From assembly GCF_002287135.1 (NCBI RefSeq), contig NZ_NESU01000009.1, positions 1 through 64,000 of the forward strand: DNA of 64,000 bases, given 5' to 3'. Below the pieces are notes generated by a model. That model searched no databases, was not told the DNA's origin, and worked only from the letters and a program-made list of their open reading frames with translations. The translations under genes were made by a program, and so were the position numbers. The DNA comes from Helicobacter sp. TUL. Its GTDB lineage: Bacteria > Campylobacterota > Campylobacteria > Campylobacterales > Helicobacteraceae. The first letter of the stretch is position 1. Every line of letters starts with the position of its first letter. This document shows positions 1 through 9,004 of the stretch, piece by piece.

Positions 1-104
1 TTGCTTAAGATTCTGTGGGTTTTGGAGATTTTTTGGAAGTTTTGAGGTTTTAAGTTTTGGATTTACACATCATATGCTTTGTGCATACATGCAAAATCTA
101 ACAA

Positions 105-767
105 TCATAGAATCTTGAGCAGATACTCCATACATTGCACAAGGGCTTTTTTGCGATGAGAAATTTCATTTTTAGATTCTATTTGTGCGAGGGTTTGTGT
201 GTAATGTTCTGGGACAAAGATAGGATCATAGCCAAAACCCTTATCGCCTTTTGGCGTGGTAATTACCTTGCCCTCACATAATCCTTGGAAGTTTTGTAAG
301 ATACATTGCTCATCTATATACCCAAAAAGGCAGACATTCGCGACAAAACGCGCACTAGATTCTTCTATGCCACGAGATTGTAGCTCATAAACAACGCGCA
401 TTAGATTCAATGTATCAAGAGAGAGATTGTTGGGCTTTATGTCTTGCCAACTATTATCACCAAAATCCCTAAAGTTAAAACGCGCACTATAGATTCCGGG
501 CGCACCACCAAGGGCATCAACACACAATCCGCTATCTTCACTCAACACAAGATAGGGGGTTTGCATAGGCAGTGTTGTGAGGGCTTGATATACTGCCTTT
601 GCTTTAATGGTGGCATTTTGCTCAAAGCTTGTGCCATTTTCTTCTATCTCAAATGGGGGCATAATATCCCCTACATTAACAATCATCATATCAGGAAGTG
701 TTGTTGCAAAAATAGCTGTAATTTCTGTTTTTTTATGGGGATTGGAAGTGGCAAGAACAAGCTGCAT
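105..767 (-). CDS. rdgB: RdgB/HAM1 non-canonical purine NTP pyrophosphatase
   Basis: House-cleaning nucleotidase that hydrolyses dITP, XTP and ITP to monophosphates plus pyrophosphate, keeping deaminated purines out of DNA and RNA. The 220-residue protein has the family layout: the substrate-binding TSNPHKK stretch at residues 7-13, the SEDSGL motif with the catalytic aspartate near residue 78, the GFGYDPIF motif in the C-terminal third and SHRKKAL near the end. Length is slightly above the usual 195-205. It is cytosolic and has no visible operon partner; a tRNA gene lies just upstream on the same strand. Assignment is by motif recognition and is secure. Confidence 0.92.
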   Translation of the reverse strand: MQLVLATSNPHKKTEITAIFATTLPDMMIVNVGDIMPPFEIEENGTSFEQNATIKAKAVYQALTTLPMQTPYLVLSEDSGLCVDALGGAPGIYSARFNFRDFGDNSWQDIKPNNLSLDTLNLMRVVYELQSRGIEESSARFVANVCLFGYIDEQCILQNFQGLCEGKVITTPKGDKGFGYDPIFVPEHYTQTLAQIESKNEISHRKKALVQCMEYLLKIL

Positions 768-798
768 ACAAATCCTTAGAAGTAAGAATATATAGTAG

Positions 799-875
799 TG
801 GTGTCCTTGATGCGATTTGAACGCATGACCTCTCGATTAGGAATCGAACGCTCTATCCAGCTGAGCTACAAGGAC
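799..875 (-). tRNA. tRNA-Arg (anticodon CCT)
   Basis: On the minus strand the sequence folds as a 77-nt tRNA with an encoded CCA end. The 7-bp acceptor stem GTCCTTG/CAAGGAC is followed by discriminator A and CCA (799-802). The D-arm contains AGCTCAGCTGGATAGAGC and the T-loop GTTCAAATC. The anticodon loop TTCCTAA has CCT at positions 34-36, reading AGG arginine codons. It is the only tRNA seen in the window. AGG is rare in the housekeeping genes here, so this is a minor isoacceptor. Confidence 0.95.
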
Positions 876-939
876 TAGCAGGCATAAAAGTTGGGATTCT
901 ACTTTTATTTTTTTTGGAAATCAATAAAATAGGGAGTTT

Positions 940-975
940 TTATATTTTTTTCTTTATAATGCACGATATAATTTA
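940..975 (+). promoter_or_regulatory. Candidate -10 elements of the gap-pgi operon
   Basis: Two exact TATAAT hexamers lie 12 nt apart upstream of gap (955-960 and 967-972), preceded by a T-rich stretch. Helicobacter vegetative promoters rely mainly on the -10 box with a weak, T-rich -35 region, so either could serve. The downstream one leaves a short leader with AAAGGA before the ATG at 997. Inferred from sequence only. Confidence 0.4.
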
Positions 976-996
976 TCTTACTTCAAAAGGAATCAT

Positions 997-1983
997 ATGT
1001 CAGTTAAAGTTGCTATCAATGGAACAGGGCGAATTGGACTATGCACGGCTCGTATCATCGGAACAAGAGAAGATATAGAATTAGTTGCACTCAATACCAC
1101 CGCGCCTATTGATACTCTCGTGCATTTATTGCGCTATGACTCTGTGCATAGGGGCTATAATGTGCAAAAAATCGATGATCACACTATCCAAATAGGCAAC
1201 AACAAAGTTGCAATCCTTTCGGATAGAGATCCTGCTAACCTTGATTTTAGCCGATATGGCGCACAAGGCGTAATTGAATGCACAGGTAAATTTAACTCTC
1301 TCCAAGCCTCAAGCGCTCATATCAAAGGTAATGTCAAAAAAGTTATTATTTCCGCACCAGCTGATGAAGCACCGACATTTGTGTATGGTGTCAATCACCT
1401 ACAATACAAAGGCGAAAGCGTCATTTCAAATGCTTCTTGCACAACAAACTGCCTCGCGCCTATCGCAAAAGTGTTGCACGATGCGTATGGCATACAAAGT
1501 GCATTAATGACTACAATACATAGCTATACAAATGATCAAAATGTGCTTGATGTCAAACACAAAGATTTGCGTCGTGCGCGTGCTGCAGCACTAAATATTA
1601 TCCCCACAAGTTCAGGTGCTGCCAAAGCTGTGGGACTTGTGATTCCAGATCTTGTAGGGAAGTTTAATGGCTTTGCGGTGCGCGTGCCAACTCCAGATGT
1701 AAGTCTTGTAGATCTTAGTGTGAATCTAAGCAAACCAGCAGACAAAGAAGCCATTAATGATCTATTTAGAGAAGTCCAGCATACAAGTATGAAAGATATT
1801 ATCTATGTAGATGAGGAAAAGTGTGTCTCAAGTGATTTTATCGGATCGCCATATAGCGCAATCTTTGTGCCAGATAAGACATTAGTCATTGGTAATAGTG
1901 CCAAAGTCTTAGCTTGGTATGACAATGAAATGGGCTACTCTACTCGCCTTGTAGATATGAGTGTATATGCCCTCACACATTAA
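997..1983 (+). CDS. gap: Glyceraldehyde-3-phosphate dehydrogenase
   Basis: Interconverts glyceraldehyde 3-phosphate and 1,3-bisphosphoglycerate in the cytosol. The 328-residue protein starts with a Rossmann GxGRIG motif (residues 9-14) and has the catalytic SNASCTTNC motif with the nucleophile Cys148. The catalytic domain continues with HSYTNDQ and RRARAAALNIIPT. At the end of beta-2, where NAD-specific enzymes usually carry an aspartate after Asn, this protein has Asn33-Thr34-Thr35, which may relax specificity toward NADP; that is inference. It is followed 24 bp later by pgi, suggesting a two-gene operon for gluconeogenic flow. An AAAGGA ribosome site precedes the ATG. Confidence 0.95.
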   Translation: MSVKVAINGTGRIGLCTARIIGTREDIELVALNTTAPIDTLVHLLRYDSVHRGYNVQKIDDHTIQIGNNKVAILSDRDPANLDFSRYGAQGVIECTGKFNSLQASSAHIKGNVKKVIISAPADEAPTFVYGVNHLQYKGESVISNASCTTNCLAPIAKVLHDAYGIQSALMTTIHSYTNDQNVLDVKHKDLRRARAAALNIIPTSSGAAKAVGLVIPDLVGKFNGFAVRVPTPDVSLVDLSVNLSKPADKEAINDLFREVQHTSMKDIIYVDEEKCVSSDFIGSPYSAIFVPDKTLVIGNSAKVLAWYDNEMGYSTRLVDMSVYALTH

Positions 1984-2007
1984 ACCAAAAAAGGAGGAGG
2001 GAAGCCT

Positions 2008-3258
2008 ATGCTAGAATTCACGCATTCTTTTGCCCACACAACAAAAGACGATACAAGGTGCCTAACACAAATCTTTGAATCTATCACCAAAGAGCGCGCA
2101 AATCAAACAAGCGGATATTACGCATTGCCCTTTAGTCAAAAAGCCTTGCAAGATTCACAACAATATATCAAGCAACACAAAGATCTTATTACAAAGCTTA
2201 AAAATATTGTGATTATTGGCGTGGGTGGTAGTTCGCTAGGATTAAAAGCGCTAGATACTATGCTTAGTTCTTTGCCACAACGCAATGCTATTAAGCTTAG
2301 ATTCTTGGAATGCACGGATTGTATCGCGGTGGAAACGGCTCTTAAAAAGGTGAAGGTAAAAAATACGCTTTTTATCGTTATTTCCAAAAGTGGTAGCACG
2401 ATTGAAACCTCCTCTCTTTTCAAATATGTGCTAGAAACTTATAATCTCTTATCTAAAAAGCATACATCACATATCGTGGCAATAACCGATGAGAATTCAC
2501 CACTGCAAAAATGGTGTCAAAAACACAAAATCGCTTCCATTGGGATTGATAAAAATGTCGGTGGGAGATTTTCTGTGCTAAGTAGCGTGGGAATCTTGCC
2601 TCTTATGCTACTAGGATATGATGTAAAAAAACTTCTCCAAGGCGCCAAAGAACTTGCGATGAGATTTTTTGATCGCAAAGAAGATCATATCTTGCAAAAA
2701 GCGCTTTATTTGGTGCAAAACCGCGAACAATATCCTATCAATGTGCTTTTTTCTTATTCAAGCATACTCAAGGAATTTAACGCGTGGTATGTGCAATTAT
2801 GGGCAGAAAGTCTAGGTAAGCTCAACATTCACAACAAAGCGGTAGGATTAACGCCTGTTGGGCTTGTGGGAAGTATCGATCAGCATTCATTTTTGCAACT
2901 CATCGTGCAAGGCTGCAAAGACAAAAGTGTGACATTTATTTCGCTTAAACCCACACATTACCCAAAACCTCGCGTTCCTAACACTACACTTACATTTTTA
3001 GAATCTACAGACTTTGCTAATGGTGCAAGTTTTGCGACATTGCTAGATAAACAATGTCTTGCTACAATGCAAACCCTACAGGCGCAAGGAATTCCTACAG
3101 ATTCTATTGTGATAGACAAAATTTGTGAATATAACGCCGGAGCACTTGTGATGTATTATGAACTTTTGACTTCATGTGCCGGTTGTGCTTTAGAGATTAA
3201 TACCTACGATCAGCCGGGTGTAGAATTTGGTAAAACACGCCTAAGAGAGATGTTTTAG
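2008..3258 (+). CDS. pgi: Glucose-6-phosphate isomerase (short Campylobacterota form)
   Basis: Interconverts glucose 6-phosphate and fructose 6-phosphate. The protein is 416 residues, shorter than the roughly 550-residue enterobacterial enzyme but similar to Campylobacter forms. SIS-domain signatures are visible: GVGGSSLG at residues 71-78, the phosphate-binding SKSGSTIETSS near residue 125, the catalytic region WAESLGKLN near 265, and the C-terminal EYNAGALVMYYE. A strong AAGGAGGAGG site lies before the ATG, and the gene follows gap closely, so the two are probably co-transcribed. A 10-bp inverted repeat overlaps its stop codon. Confidence 0.93.
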   Translation: MLEFTHSFAHTTKDDTRCLTQIFESITKERANQTSGYYALPFSQKALQDSQQYIKQHKDLITKLKNIVIIGVGGSSLGLKALDTMLSSLPQRNAIKLRFLECTDCIAVETALKKVKVKNTLFIVISKSGSTIETSSLFKYVLETYNLLSKKHTSHIVAITDENSPLQKWCQKHKIASIGIDKNVGGRFSVLSSVGILPLMLLGYDVKKLLQGAKELAMRFFDRKEDHILQKALYLVQNREQYPINVLFSYSSILKEFNAWYVQLWAESLGKLNIHNKAVGLTPVGLVGSIDQHSFLQLIVQGCKDKSVTFISLKPTHYPKPRVPNTTLTFLESTDFANGASFATLLDKQCLATMQTLQAQGIPTDSIVIDKICEYNAGALVMYYELLTSCAGCALEINTYDQPGVEFGKTRLREMF

Positions 3259-3264
3259 GCGTGT
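3235..3264. terminator. Inverted repeat over the pgi stop codon
   Basis: ACACGCCTAA (3235-3244) pairs with TTAGGCGTGT (3255-3264) across a 10-nt loop. No T-run follows on the plus strand; on the minus strand a short TTTT follows. It sits between convergent pgi and the TonB receptor and may act as a weak two-way terminator. Confidence 0.45.
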
Positions 3265-3320
3265 GGCTTGGTAATATAAATCTATAATGTCATTGCGTAG
3301 CTAACGCATAATTGCTGTAT

Positions 3321-5525
3321 CTATAGCTTGTATGTGAGTTGCATATACACACTTGCTCCAGCTACACGATAAAAATCATAATAGCGATTATTTGTAAGAT
3401 TGTATCCACTCAAAGAAAGATCCGCGCCATTACGCCATACATACCCTATTTTTGTGTTAAGGCTAAATTGACTTTCATAATATCCATATGTATTTGTAAG
3501 TGGCGTAGAATTTGTATCATTACTAAAAAATGCAGGAGCATAATACGCCCATATCACGCCATAAAAGCCACTCTTTGGAAGATATTTTAGAGTAACATTA
3601 CTCATATGTCTAGGCACACCAGCAAGTTGCTTGCCCTCTGTGTATGGCATAGCGCTATTTTCCAAGATTCGCGCATTGGTAAAAGTATAATTTGCCCCTA
3701 CAGATATATATGAACTAAGTGCGATCTCGCCCTCTAGCTCCACCCCATGAATGCGACCAAGTCCTGCATTGACATACTGCCAAGGATTATTTTGCACACC
3801 ACTACCCGCACGATAAATCATATCTCGTAATTCTGTGTGAAAGTAATACACACTTGTAGAAAGCCTTTGTGTGCGATATTGTGTCCCAATCTCAAAGCTT
3901 AATGCGCGCTCTTGCGTAAGATTAGGATTTATCGCCCATACATTGCTTGCGTGCGTGAATTGATACATATCGCGCAATGTAGGGACTCTAAAGCCCGTGC
4001 CAATGCTAGAGCTTATAAGCCAAGTAGGTGCAATAGACCAAGAAATGCCAAATTTTGGGCTTATAGATGAAAGCGTAGATTCTATAGTGTCGCGGTTTTG
4101 CTCTGGTGCTTGATTGTTAAAAAAATATCCTCCATAATTACGCCAATAATCATAACGCACACCGATATTGGTAGAAAAATTTTCCCACCATTGGGAATCT
4201 AATCGCACATAACCAGAACCTACAAATGCCCTTTGACCAAAACCACGAAAGCTATCAAGACGTGTAGCAGAATCACGCCAATTTGCCATATTGCGTTGTT
4301 TTTGTGTATATGTGTAATAGCGAAATTGTAACGCTGTAGTTAGAGAATGTATGTTTAAAAAACGAGTATTCCATACTATATCAAGATAATTGCTACTTGA
4401 ATTTATATCTTGCGTAGTGCCTGCACCGCCAAAACGATCGCCCCCAAGATCGCGATTTGCGTCTTGCCAAGTGCTTAAGAGATTGAGACTAGAGAGAGAA
4501 ATTTTTAGCACCGAATCTGCCCCAAAAGTATGCGTATAGCCAAGATTCCCTAAAATATGCGTATAATCCCCTATGCCGCCTAATCCAGAACCCACAAAAT
4601 AATCCTTACCACCAATAAGATGCGTGGATTGTCCTGTAGTATTGTCATACAAATAGCTTGTAAAATGCCCAAAATCATAAGTATGATTGGACATACTCGC
4701 CATTGCCCAAAGCATACCGCAATCGCCTATATCGTATTCTGCCTTAAGTCGCACATCATAAGTTTGATACGCGCGTTTGCCACCTGTGCCTATGATGTGA
4801 TTTCCTGCTTTGTCTGTGTAGTAACCACCAAGTCCGCTACCACTAAGACTTGTATCGTTAGGAGCAAGATATGTAGGAAAACTCGCATACCCACCGCTTT
4901 GTGTATAGCCACCGCTAAGCTTTATCCGAAGCCCACCTTGCAAAAATACATCACCCACAGAGGCATAAAGCTTGATTAGGTTTGTATCTGCGCTATCACG
5001 CACCAACTCATTGCCATAGCCAACTACCAGATTAGATTCAAATTTCTTTGGCATTGCGGTGACAAAATTTACAACTCCTCCTATAGCGCCTGTGCCATAA
5101 AGGCTAGAAAAACTACCTCTAGCCACCTCTATGCGCTCCACATCATAAAGTGAAATTTGATTTAGGATTCTGCTCTCACCCTCCAAATCACTTAAAATCA
5201 CGCCATCAAGCATAACCAATGTGCCACGATTTATTCCTCGAATCATAATATTTGGACGAGGATTAAACCCTACATCATTTTGGATTCTCACACCAGAAAG
5301 TTTTTTAATCGTATCAGTAAGCTTGGTATTAGGAGATTTACGCACCTCTGTAGTGTCCATAACACTTATGTTTCCGTGTATATGCGACACATCAGTTTCT
5401 AAGGGGGAAGAGGTAATGATAGAATCTAAAAGGCGTTGCGTATCCTTGGCATACATAACCACCGAACTCCCAAGACATAACAACAAAGAATGTATGACAT
5501 ACACTCTAGGGAATTTTTTCATCAT
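3321..5525 (-). CDS. TonB-dependent outer-membrane receptor beside the nickel importer
   Basis: Outer-membrane gated porin of 734 residues, energised by TonB-ExbBD. After a signal peptide comes a plug domain (TDTIKKLSGVRIQND, IMIRGINRGTLVMLDGV, RIEVARGSFSSLYGTGAIGGVVNF), then a long beta-barrel ending in the aromatic C-terminus YMQLTYKL. The start at 5525 (MMKKF) is chosen because AAGAGG lies 7 nt upstream; the frame stays open to a GTG at 5585. It is divergent from nikA with 83 bp between. In Helicobacter hepaticus a TonB-dependent receptor adjacent to the Nik importer has been described as part of NikR-controlled nickel import, so nickel complexes are the best substrate guess. The substrate itself cannot be read from the sequence. 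Confidence 0.85.
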   Translation of the reverse strand: MMKKFPRVYVIHSLLLCLGSSVVMYAKDTQRLLDSIITSSPLETDVSHIHGNISVMDTTEVRKSPNTKLTDTIKKLSGVRIQNDVGFNPRPNIMIRGINRGTLVMLDGVILSDLEGESRILNQISLYDVERIEVARGSFSSLYGTGAIGGVVNFVTAMPKKFESNLVVGYGNELVRDSADTNLIKLYASVGDVFLQGGLRIKLSGGYTQSGGYASFPTYLAPNDTSLSGSGLGGYYTDKAGNHIIGTGGKRAYQTYDVRLKAEYDIGDCGMLWAMASMSNHTYDFGHFTSYLYDNTTGQSTHLIGGKDYFVGSGLGGIGDYTHILGNLGYTHTFGADSVLKISLSSLNLLSTWQDANRDLGGDRFGGAGTTQDINSSSNYLDIVWNTRFLNIHSLTTALQFRYYTYTQKQRNMANWRDSATRLDSFRGFGQRAFVGSGYVRLDSQWWENFSTNIGVRYDYWRNYGGYFFNNQAPEQNRDTIESTLSSISPKFGISWSIAPTWLISSSIGTGFRVPTLRDMYQFTHASNVWAINPNLTQERALSFEIGTQYRTQRLSTSVYYFHTELRDMIYRAGSGVQNNPWQYVNAGLGRIHGVELEGEIALSSYISVGANYTFTNARILENSAMPYTEGKQLAGVPRHMSNVTLKYLPKSGFYGVIWAYYAPAFFSNDTNSTPLTNTYGYYESQFSLNTKIGYVWRNGADLSLSGYNLTNNRYYDFYRVAGASVYMQLTYKL

Positions 5526-5542
5526 TCTTAAACCTCTTAAAA

Positions 5543-5567
5543 TATTATGATTTTTTTTGTTACAATA
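5543..5567. promoter_or_regulatory. Candidate NikR operator between the receptor and nikA
   Basis: TATTATG, 11 nt, then TACAATA matches about 11 of 14 positions of the Helicobacter NikR pattern TATWATT-N11-AATWATA. It sits midway in the 83-bp divergent intergenic region. It overlaps a plausible minus-strand -10 (CATAAT) for the receptor and a plus-strand TACAAT, so a bound repressor could control both transcripts. Binding is inferred. Confidence 0.4.
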
Positions 5568-5608
5568 CCTCATATGCTTTATCACAAAAAAGAAGTAGTC
5601 AAAATATT

Positions 5609-7189
5609 ATGAAAATGTCCCTTTATAAAATCTTATCGATATTGTTTTGGTGTTTTGCGTGTAATACTCTTGTTGCTCAAAACATATTACGAGTAGCCAT
5701 TACTCAAAATGTCGGTGCGCTTAATCCTCAAGGATACAATACAAATGCAATGTTTGCACAAAATATGGTGTATGAAGGATTGGTGCGTTTGGATAAAAAT
5801 GGTGTGCTTAGCCCTTCTTTGGCAATATCTTGGGAGATTAGCAACGATGGCAAAGTTTATGTATTTGCCTTGCGAGAGGGTGTGCAATTCTCCAATGGAG
5901 AAAGCTTTAATGCCGATGCAGTAGTGCTAAACTTTGAATCTATCCTCAAAAATAAAGTAAGACATTCATGGTGCGGACTTATCCACGCACTAGATTCTGT
6001 AAAAAAAATCGATGATTCCCACATAGAGCTACATTTAAAGTATCCCTATACTCCCACTTTGTATGAACTCTCCCTCATACGCCCATTTAGATTTTTAGCC
6101 CCTAGTGCGTTTCCTCCAGATCTTGATCTCATAAAACACGATCCCAAACCTATCGGAACGGGTCCCTATGTGCTTGTAGATTCACAACCTGGGATTAGCG
6201 ATAGTTTCAAAAAAAATGAGTATTATTGGGATAAACATCGCTATAACGGAATCTATTTTGATACGATTGTTATGCGTGTTATTTTTGATCCCAATACAAA
6301 GCTTAGCGCCCTAAAAAGCGGACAGATTGATCTTATCTATGGATATGACATAATCCCTATTGAGATGTTTTTGCAGATTTGGCACGATAAGAATCTAAAA
6401 ACATATCTCTCAGAACCAATCTTTATTACTTCTTTGGTGTTAAATTCTAACAAACTTCCTGCATATATGCGAGAGGCTATCGCTACAGCCATTAACAAAC
6501 AAGAGTTAGTCCGCGGTGTATATGGAGATATGCAGCCTTGTAGCGATTGGCTTTTTATCACGCGCGATACACTTCCGAATTTTCAGCCACAATCCCACAC
6601 GCAAAAGAAACAATATGATTTTATCTCTAAATCTTGTCAAGCACCAGATACAAAAAAAGCCAAAGCCTTACTTACACAAGCAAATCCTACTCTCCAAGCG
6701 CCCATAAAACTAGAATTGCTTTATAGTGGCGATAGTCCAGCCCAAAAAATGCTCGCCCAAATTCTTGCTTATGAACTCCAAAGCATTGGTATTGAGCTGA
6801 ATCTAAGCGCTAGTGAACCAACGATATATCGCAATAGGCAACTAAATGGTAATTTTGAAATCTCTTTTAATGATACATGGGGCGTGCCATATGAGCCTCT
6901 AAGTATTTTATATTCTATGCTTACACCAAGTCATATAGACTTTAGCGCACAATCTGGACTTGAAAATGTCGATACGATTCGGACATTAATCACAAAGCTT
7001 TTGGCTCAAAACCCTCATTCCAACAATGCACAAACACTATTAAAGCAGATTCTTAGCCTATTGTCTCAAAGTCATGTCTATATTCCACTAACAGCACAAC
7101 GCAACAAAGCCATTGCAAACAAAGACATAAAGGGCATACAAATGGGTATTTTAAGCTATGAAATACCATTTTGGGAATTCTACAAATGA
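5609..7189 (+). CDS. nikA: NikA-type periplasmic nickel-binding protein
   Basis: Solute-binding protein of an ABC importer, 526 residues with a signal peptide (hydrophobic segment about residues 6-23). It is unusually close to E. coli NikA (524 residues). Shared segments include NVGALNP, MFAQNMVYEGLV, RPFRFLAPSAF near residue 158, PIGTGPY and the late TWGVPYEP block. Residues matching the NikA metal-chelate pocket are present: Trp424, Tyr428 and His442 in PSHIDF, plus the RPFRF arginines. This favours nickel over peptides. The gene overlaps nikB by ATGA and heads a nikA-B-C-DE operon. Confidence 0.9.
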   Translation: MKMSLYKILSILFWCFACNTLVAQNILRVAITQNVGALNPQGYNTNAMFAQNMVYEGLVRLDKNGVLSPSLAISWEISNDGKVYVFALREGVQFSNGESFNADAVVLNFESILKNKVRHSWCGLIHALDSVKKIDDSHIELHLKYPYTPTLYELSLIRPFRFLAPSAFPPDLDLIKHDPKPIGTGPYVLVDSQPGISDSFKKNEYYWDKHRYNGIYFDTIVMRVIFDPNTKLSALKSGQIDLIYGYDIIPIEMFLQIWHDKNLKTYLSEPIFITSLVLNSNKLPAYMREAIATAINKQELVRGVYGDMQPCSDWLFITRDTLPNFQPQSHTQKKQYDFISKSCQAPDTKKAKALLTQANPTLQAPIKLELLYSGDSPAQKMLAQILAYELQSIGIELNLSASEPTIYRNRQLNGNFEISFNDTWGVPYEPLSILYSMLTPSHIDFSAQSGLENVDTIRTLITKLLAQNPHSNNAQTLLKQILSLLSQSHVYIPLTAQRNKAIANKDIKGIQMGILSYEIPFWEFYK

Positions 7190-8130
7190 ATGCATATATC
7201 ATAAAAAAGCTTTTAAGCCTTATTCCTATTTTGCTTATTGCCTCATTTGCAATCTTTATGTTTTTGCGCTTAGGTGGCACAGATCCAGTCACGCAATTTT
7301 TACTAAACTCCCATATCCCACAAACTCCTCAACTTATCGCAGAACTCACAGAGGAATTTGGGCTAAATAAGCCACTTTTGGAACAATACATAGTATGGTT
7401 AGGTGGTGTTTTAAAAGGAGATTTTGGCACCTCATATATGAGCGGAAGAGATGTGCGAGCAGATTTTTTTTATTATCTACCAAATACGCTACTGCTTGTG
7501 TTTTTTGGCTTTTTGCTTACGCTTATGCTATCTATTCCACTTGGAATCTTAAGTGCTATGTATGAAGGCAAATGGCTTGATAAGGCATTACAGATTCTTT
7601 GTCTTGTTGGTGTGAGTGTGCCAAATTTTTGGTTTGCACTCTTGCTTATTGCATTTTTTTGTGTGTCCTTGCAATGGTTACCAGCAATAAGCGACGGAAG
7701 CCTTGTGTCCTTTATCTTGCCCACAATCAGCATTGCATTTATGTCAATTTGTATCAACGCACGCCTCATACGCGCAAATATGCTACAGGTGCGAACACAA
7801 TACCATATCTTATATGCCACACTTCGTGATATTCCACGATACAAGATTATCACAAAACATATCCTCTATAATGCACTTATACCCATTGTTACGGCATTTG
7901 GTATGCATATTGGCGAACTTATTGGAGGTTGTTTGTTGATTGAAAGTATCTTTGCTATACCAGGCATTGGGCTTTATAGTATCCAAGCCATTGCCAATCA
8001 CGATTATCCTATTATCCAATGCTTTGTGCTTGTGTTGTGCGGGATTTTTACACTTTGTAATATCCTTACAGATATTTTGTATGCTTTTCTTGATCCTAGA
8101 ATCTCTAAAAACTTTAAGGGCGTGCAATGA
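7186..8130 (+). CDS. nikB: NikB nickel ABC transporter permease
   Basis: Inner-membrane permease of the DppB/OppB/NikB family. With the ATG at 7186, which overlaps the nikA stop as ATGA, the protein is 314 residues, the same length as E. coli NikB. A TTG at 7171 in the same frame would lie inside nikA and is not preferred. Several transmembrane helices are visible; the first is at about residues 9-29. The cytoplasmic ATPase-contact region (EAA loop) is around the segment ending TKHILYNALIPIVTAFG, and the family ending NILTDILYAFLDPRI is intact. It pairs with NikC. Confidence 0.88.
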   Translation: MNAYIIKKLLSLIPILLIASFAIFMFLRLGGTDPVTQFLLNSHIPQTPQLIAELTEEFGLNKPLLEQYIVWLGGVLKGDFGTSYMSGRDVRADFFYYLPNTLLLVFFGFLLTLMLSIPLGILSAMYEGKWLDKALQILCLVGVSVPNFWFALLLIAFFCVSLQWLPAISDGSLVSFILPTISIAFMSICINARLIRANMLQVRTQYHILYATLRDIPRYKIITKHILYNALIPIVTAFGMHIGELIGGCLLIESIFAIPGIGLYSIQAIANHDYPIIQCFVLVLCGIFTLCNILTDILYAFLDPRISKNFKGVQ

Positions 8131-8978
8131 AATATAATACCTACACGCCTTATAGGCAAAAATCTTTCTTTGCTCACACACACAATATAATCACCACTAT
8201 ATTATTTTGTGTATTTGTCTTATTTGCTATATTTGCGCCCTATATTGCCCCCTATGATCCAAATGCTATTGACATCACGCAAAAATTTGCCCCTATAAGC
8301 CTTGAGCATATATTTGGTTGTGATCATTTAGGGCGTGATATTTTCTCTCGAATCTTGCAAGGTATGCGTATTTCATTGGGATCTAGCGCAATAATCCTTG
8401 TTTGTATCGTAATCCTTGGTATTAGTATTGGTGGATTATGTGGATTTGTAGGAGGCAAGGTAGATTCTATTATTATGCGAGTGTGCGATGTGCTCTTAAG
8501 TATGCCTACCTTGGTGCTTGCGCTCTTTTTTGTAGGGGTGCTTGGTGTGGGATTAGCCAATGTCATTCTTGCCATTATCCTCACACATTGGGCTTGGTAT
8601 GCTAGGATTGTGCGATCCATTGTCTTAAGCCTCAAAAATAAAGAATATATCGTGCTTTCTAGCTGTTATGGTTGCAATAAATTCCAAAGTTTTAGACGTC
8701 ATATCTTACGACCAGTCCTTAGCCAATGCGTGATTTTAGCAAGTATGGATTTGGGGCATATGATGCTCCATATCGCTGCACTCTCTTTTATCGGACTTGG
8801 TGTGCAAGCACCTATGGCAGAATGGGGCATTATGCTTAGCGAAAGCAAAGATTATTTATGGAGTTATCCTCAACTTATGCTCTATCCAGGAGGGGCGTTA
8901 TTTATTAGTGTAGCGCTGTGTAATATTATTGGAGAGAATTTGCGTGCATACTATGATATGCCAATCTCTCATACATAG
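8127..8978 (+). CDS. nikC: NikC nickel ABC transporter permease
   Basis: Second permease of the importer, 283 residues. It has the DppC-type N-terminus (membrane helix about residues 22-45, then YIAPYDPNAIDI) and the motif FGCDHLGRDIFSRILQGMRISL. The EAA-like loop is followed by the ending ALSFIGLGVQAPMAEWG, typical of NikC/DppC. The start overlaps the nikB stop as ATGA, indicating translational coupling. A 26-bp gap separates it from the ATPase gene. Confidence 0.88.
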   Translation: MKYNTYTPYRQKSFFAHTHNIITTILFCVFVLFAIFAPYIAPYDPNAIDITQKFAPISLEHIFGCDHLGRDIFSRILQGMRISLGSSAIILVCIVILGISIGGLCGFVGGKVDSIIMRVCDVLLSMPTLVLALFFVGVLGVGLANVILAIILTHWAWYARIVRSIVLSLKNKEYIVLSSCYGCNKFQSFRRHILRPVLSQCVILASMDLGHMMLHIAALSFIGLGVQAPMAEWGIMLSESKDYLWSYPQLMLYPGGALFISVALCNIIGENLRAYYDMPISHT

Positions 8979-9004
8979 CATTATAACAATGGTAGGCGAT
9001 ATGT

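Noticed and set aside
7171-7185. TTG start for nikB 15 bp upstream
   Set aside because: The ATG at 7186 overlaps the nikA stop as ATGA, matches the E. coli NikB length exactly and gives a proper N-terminal helix.
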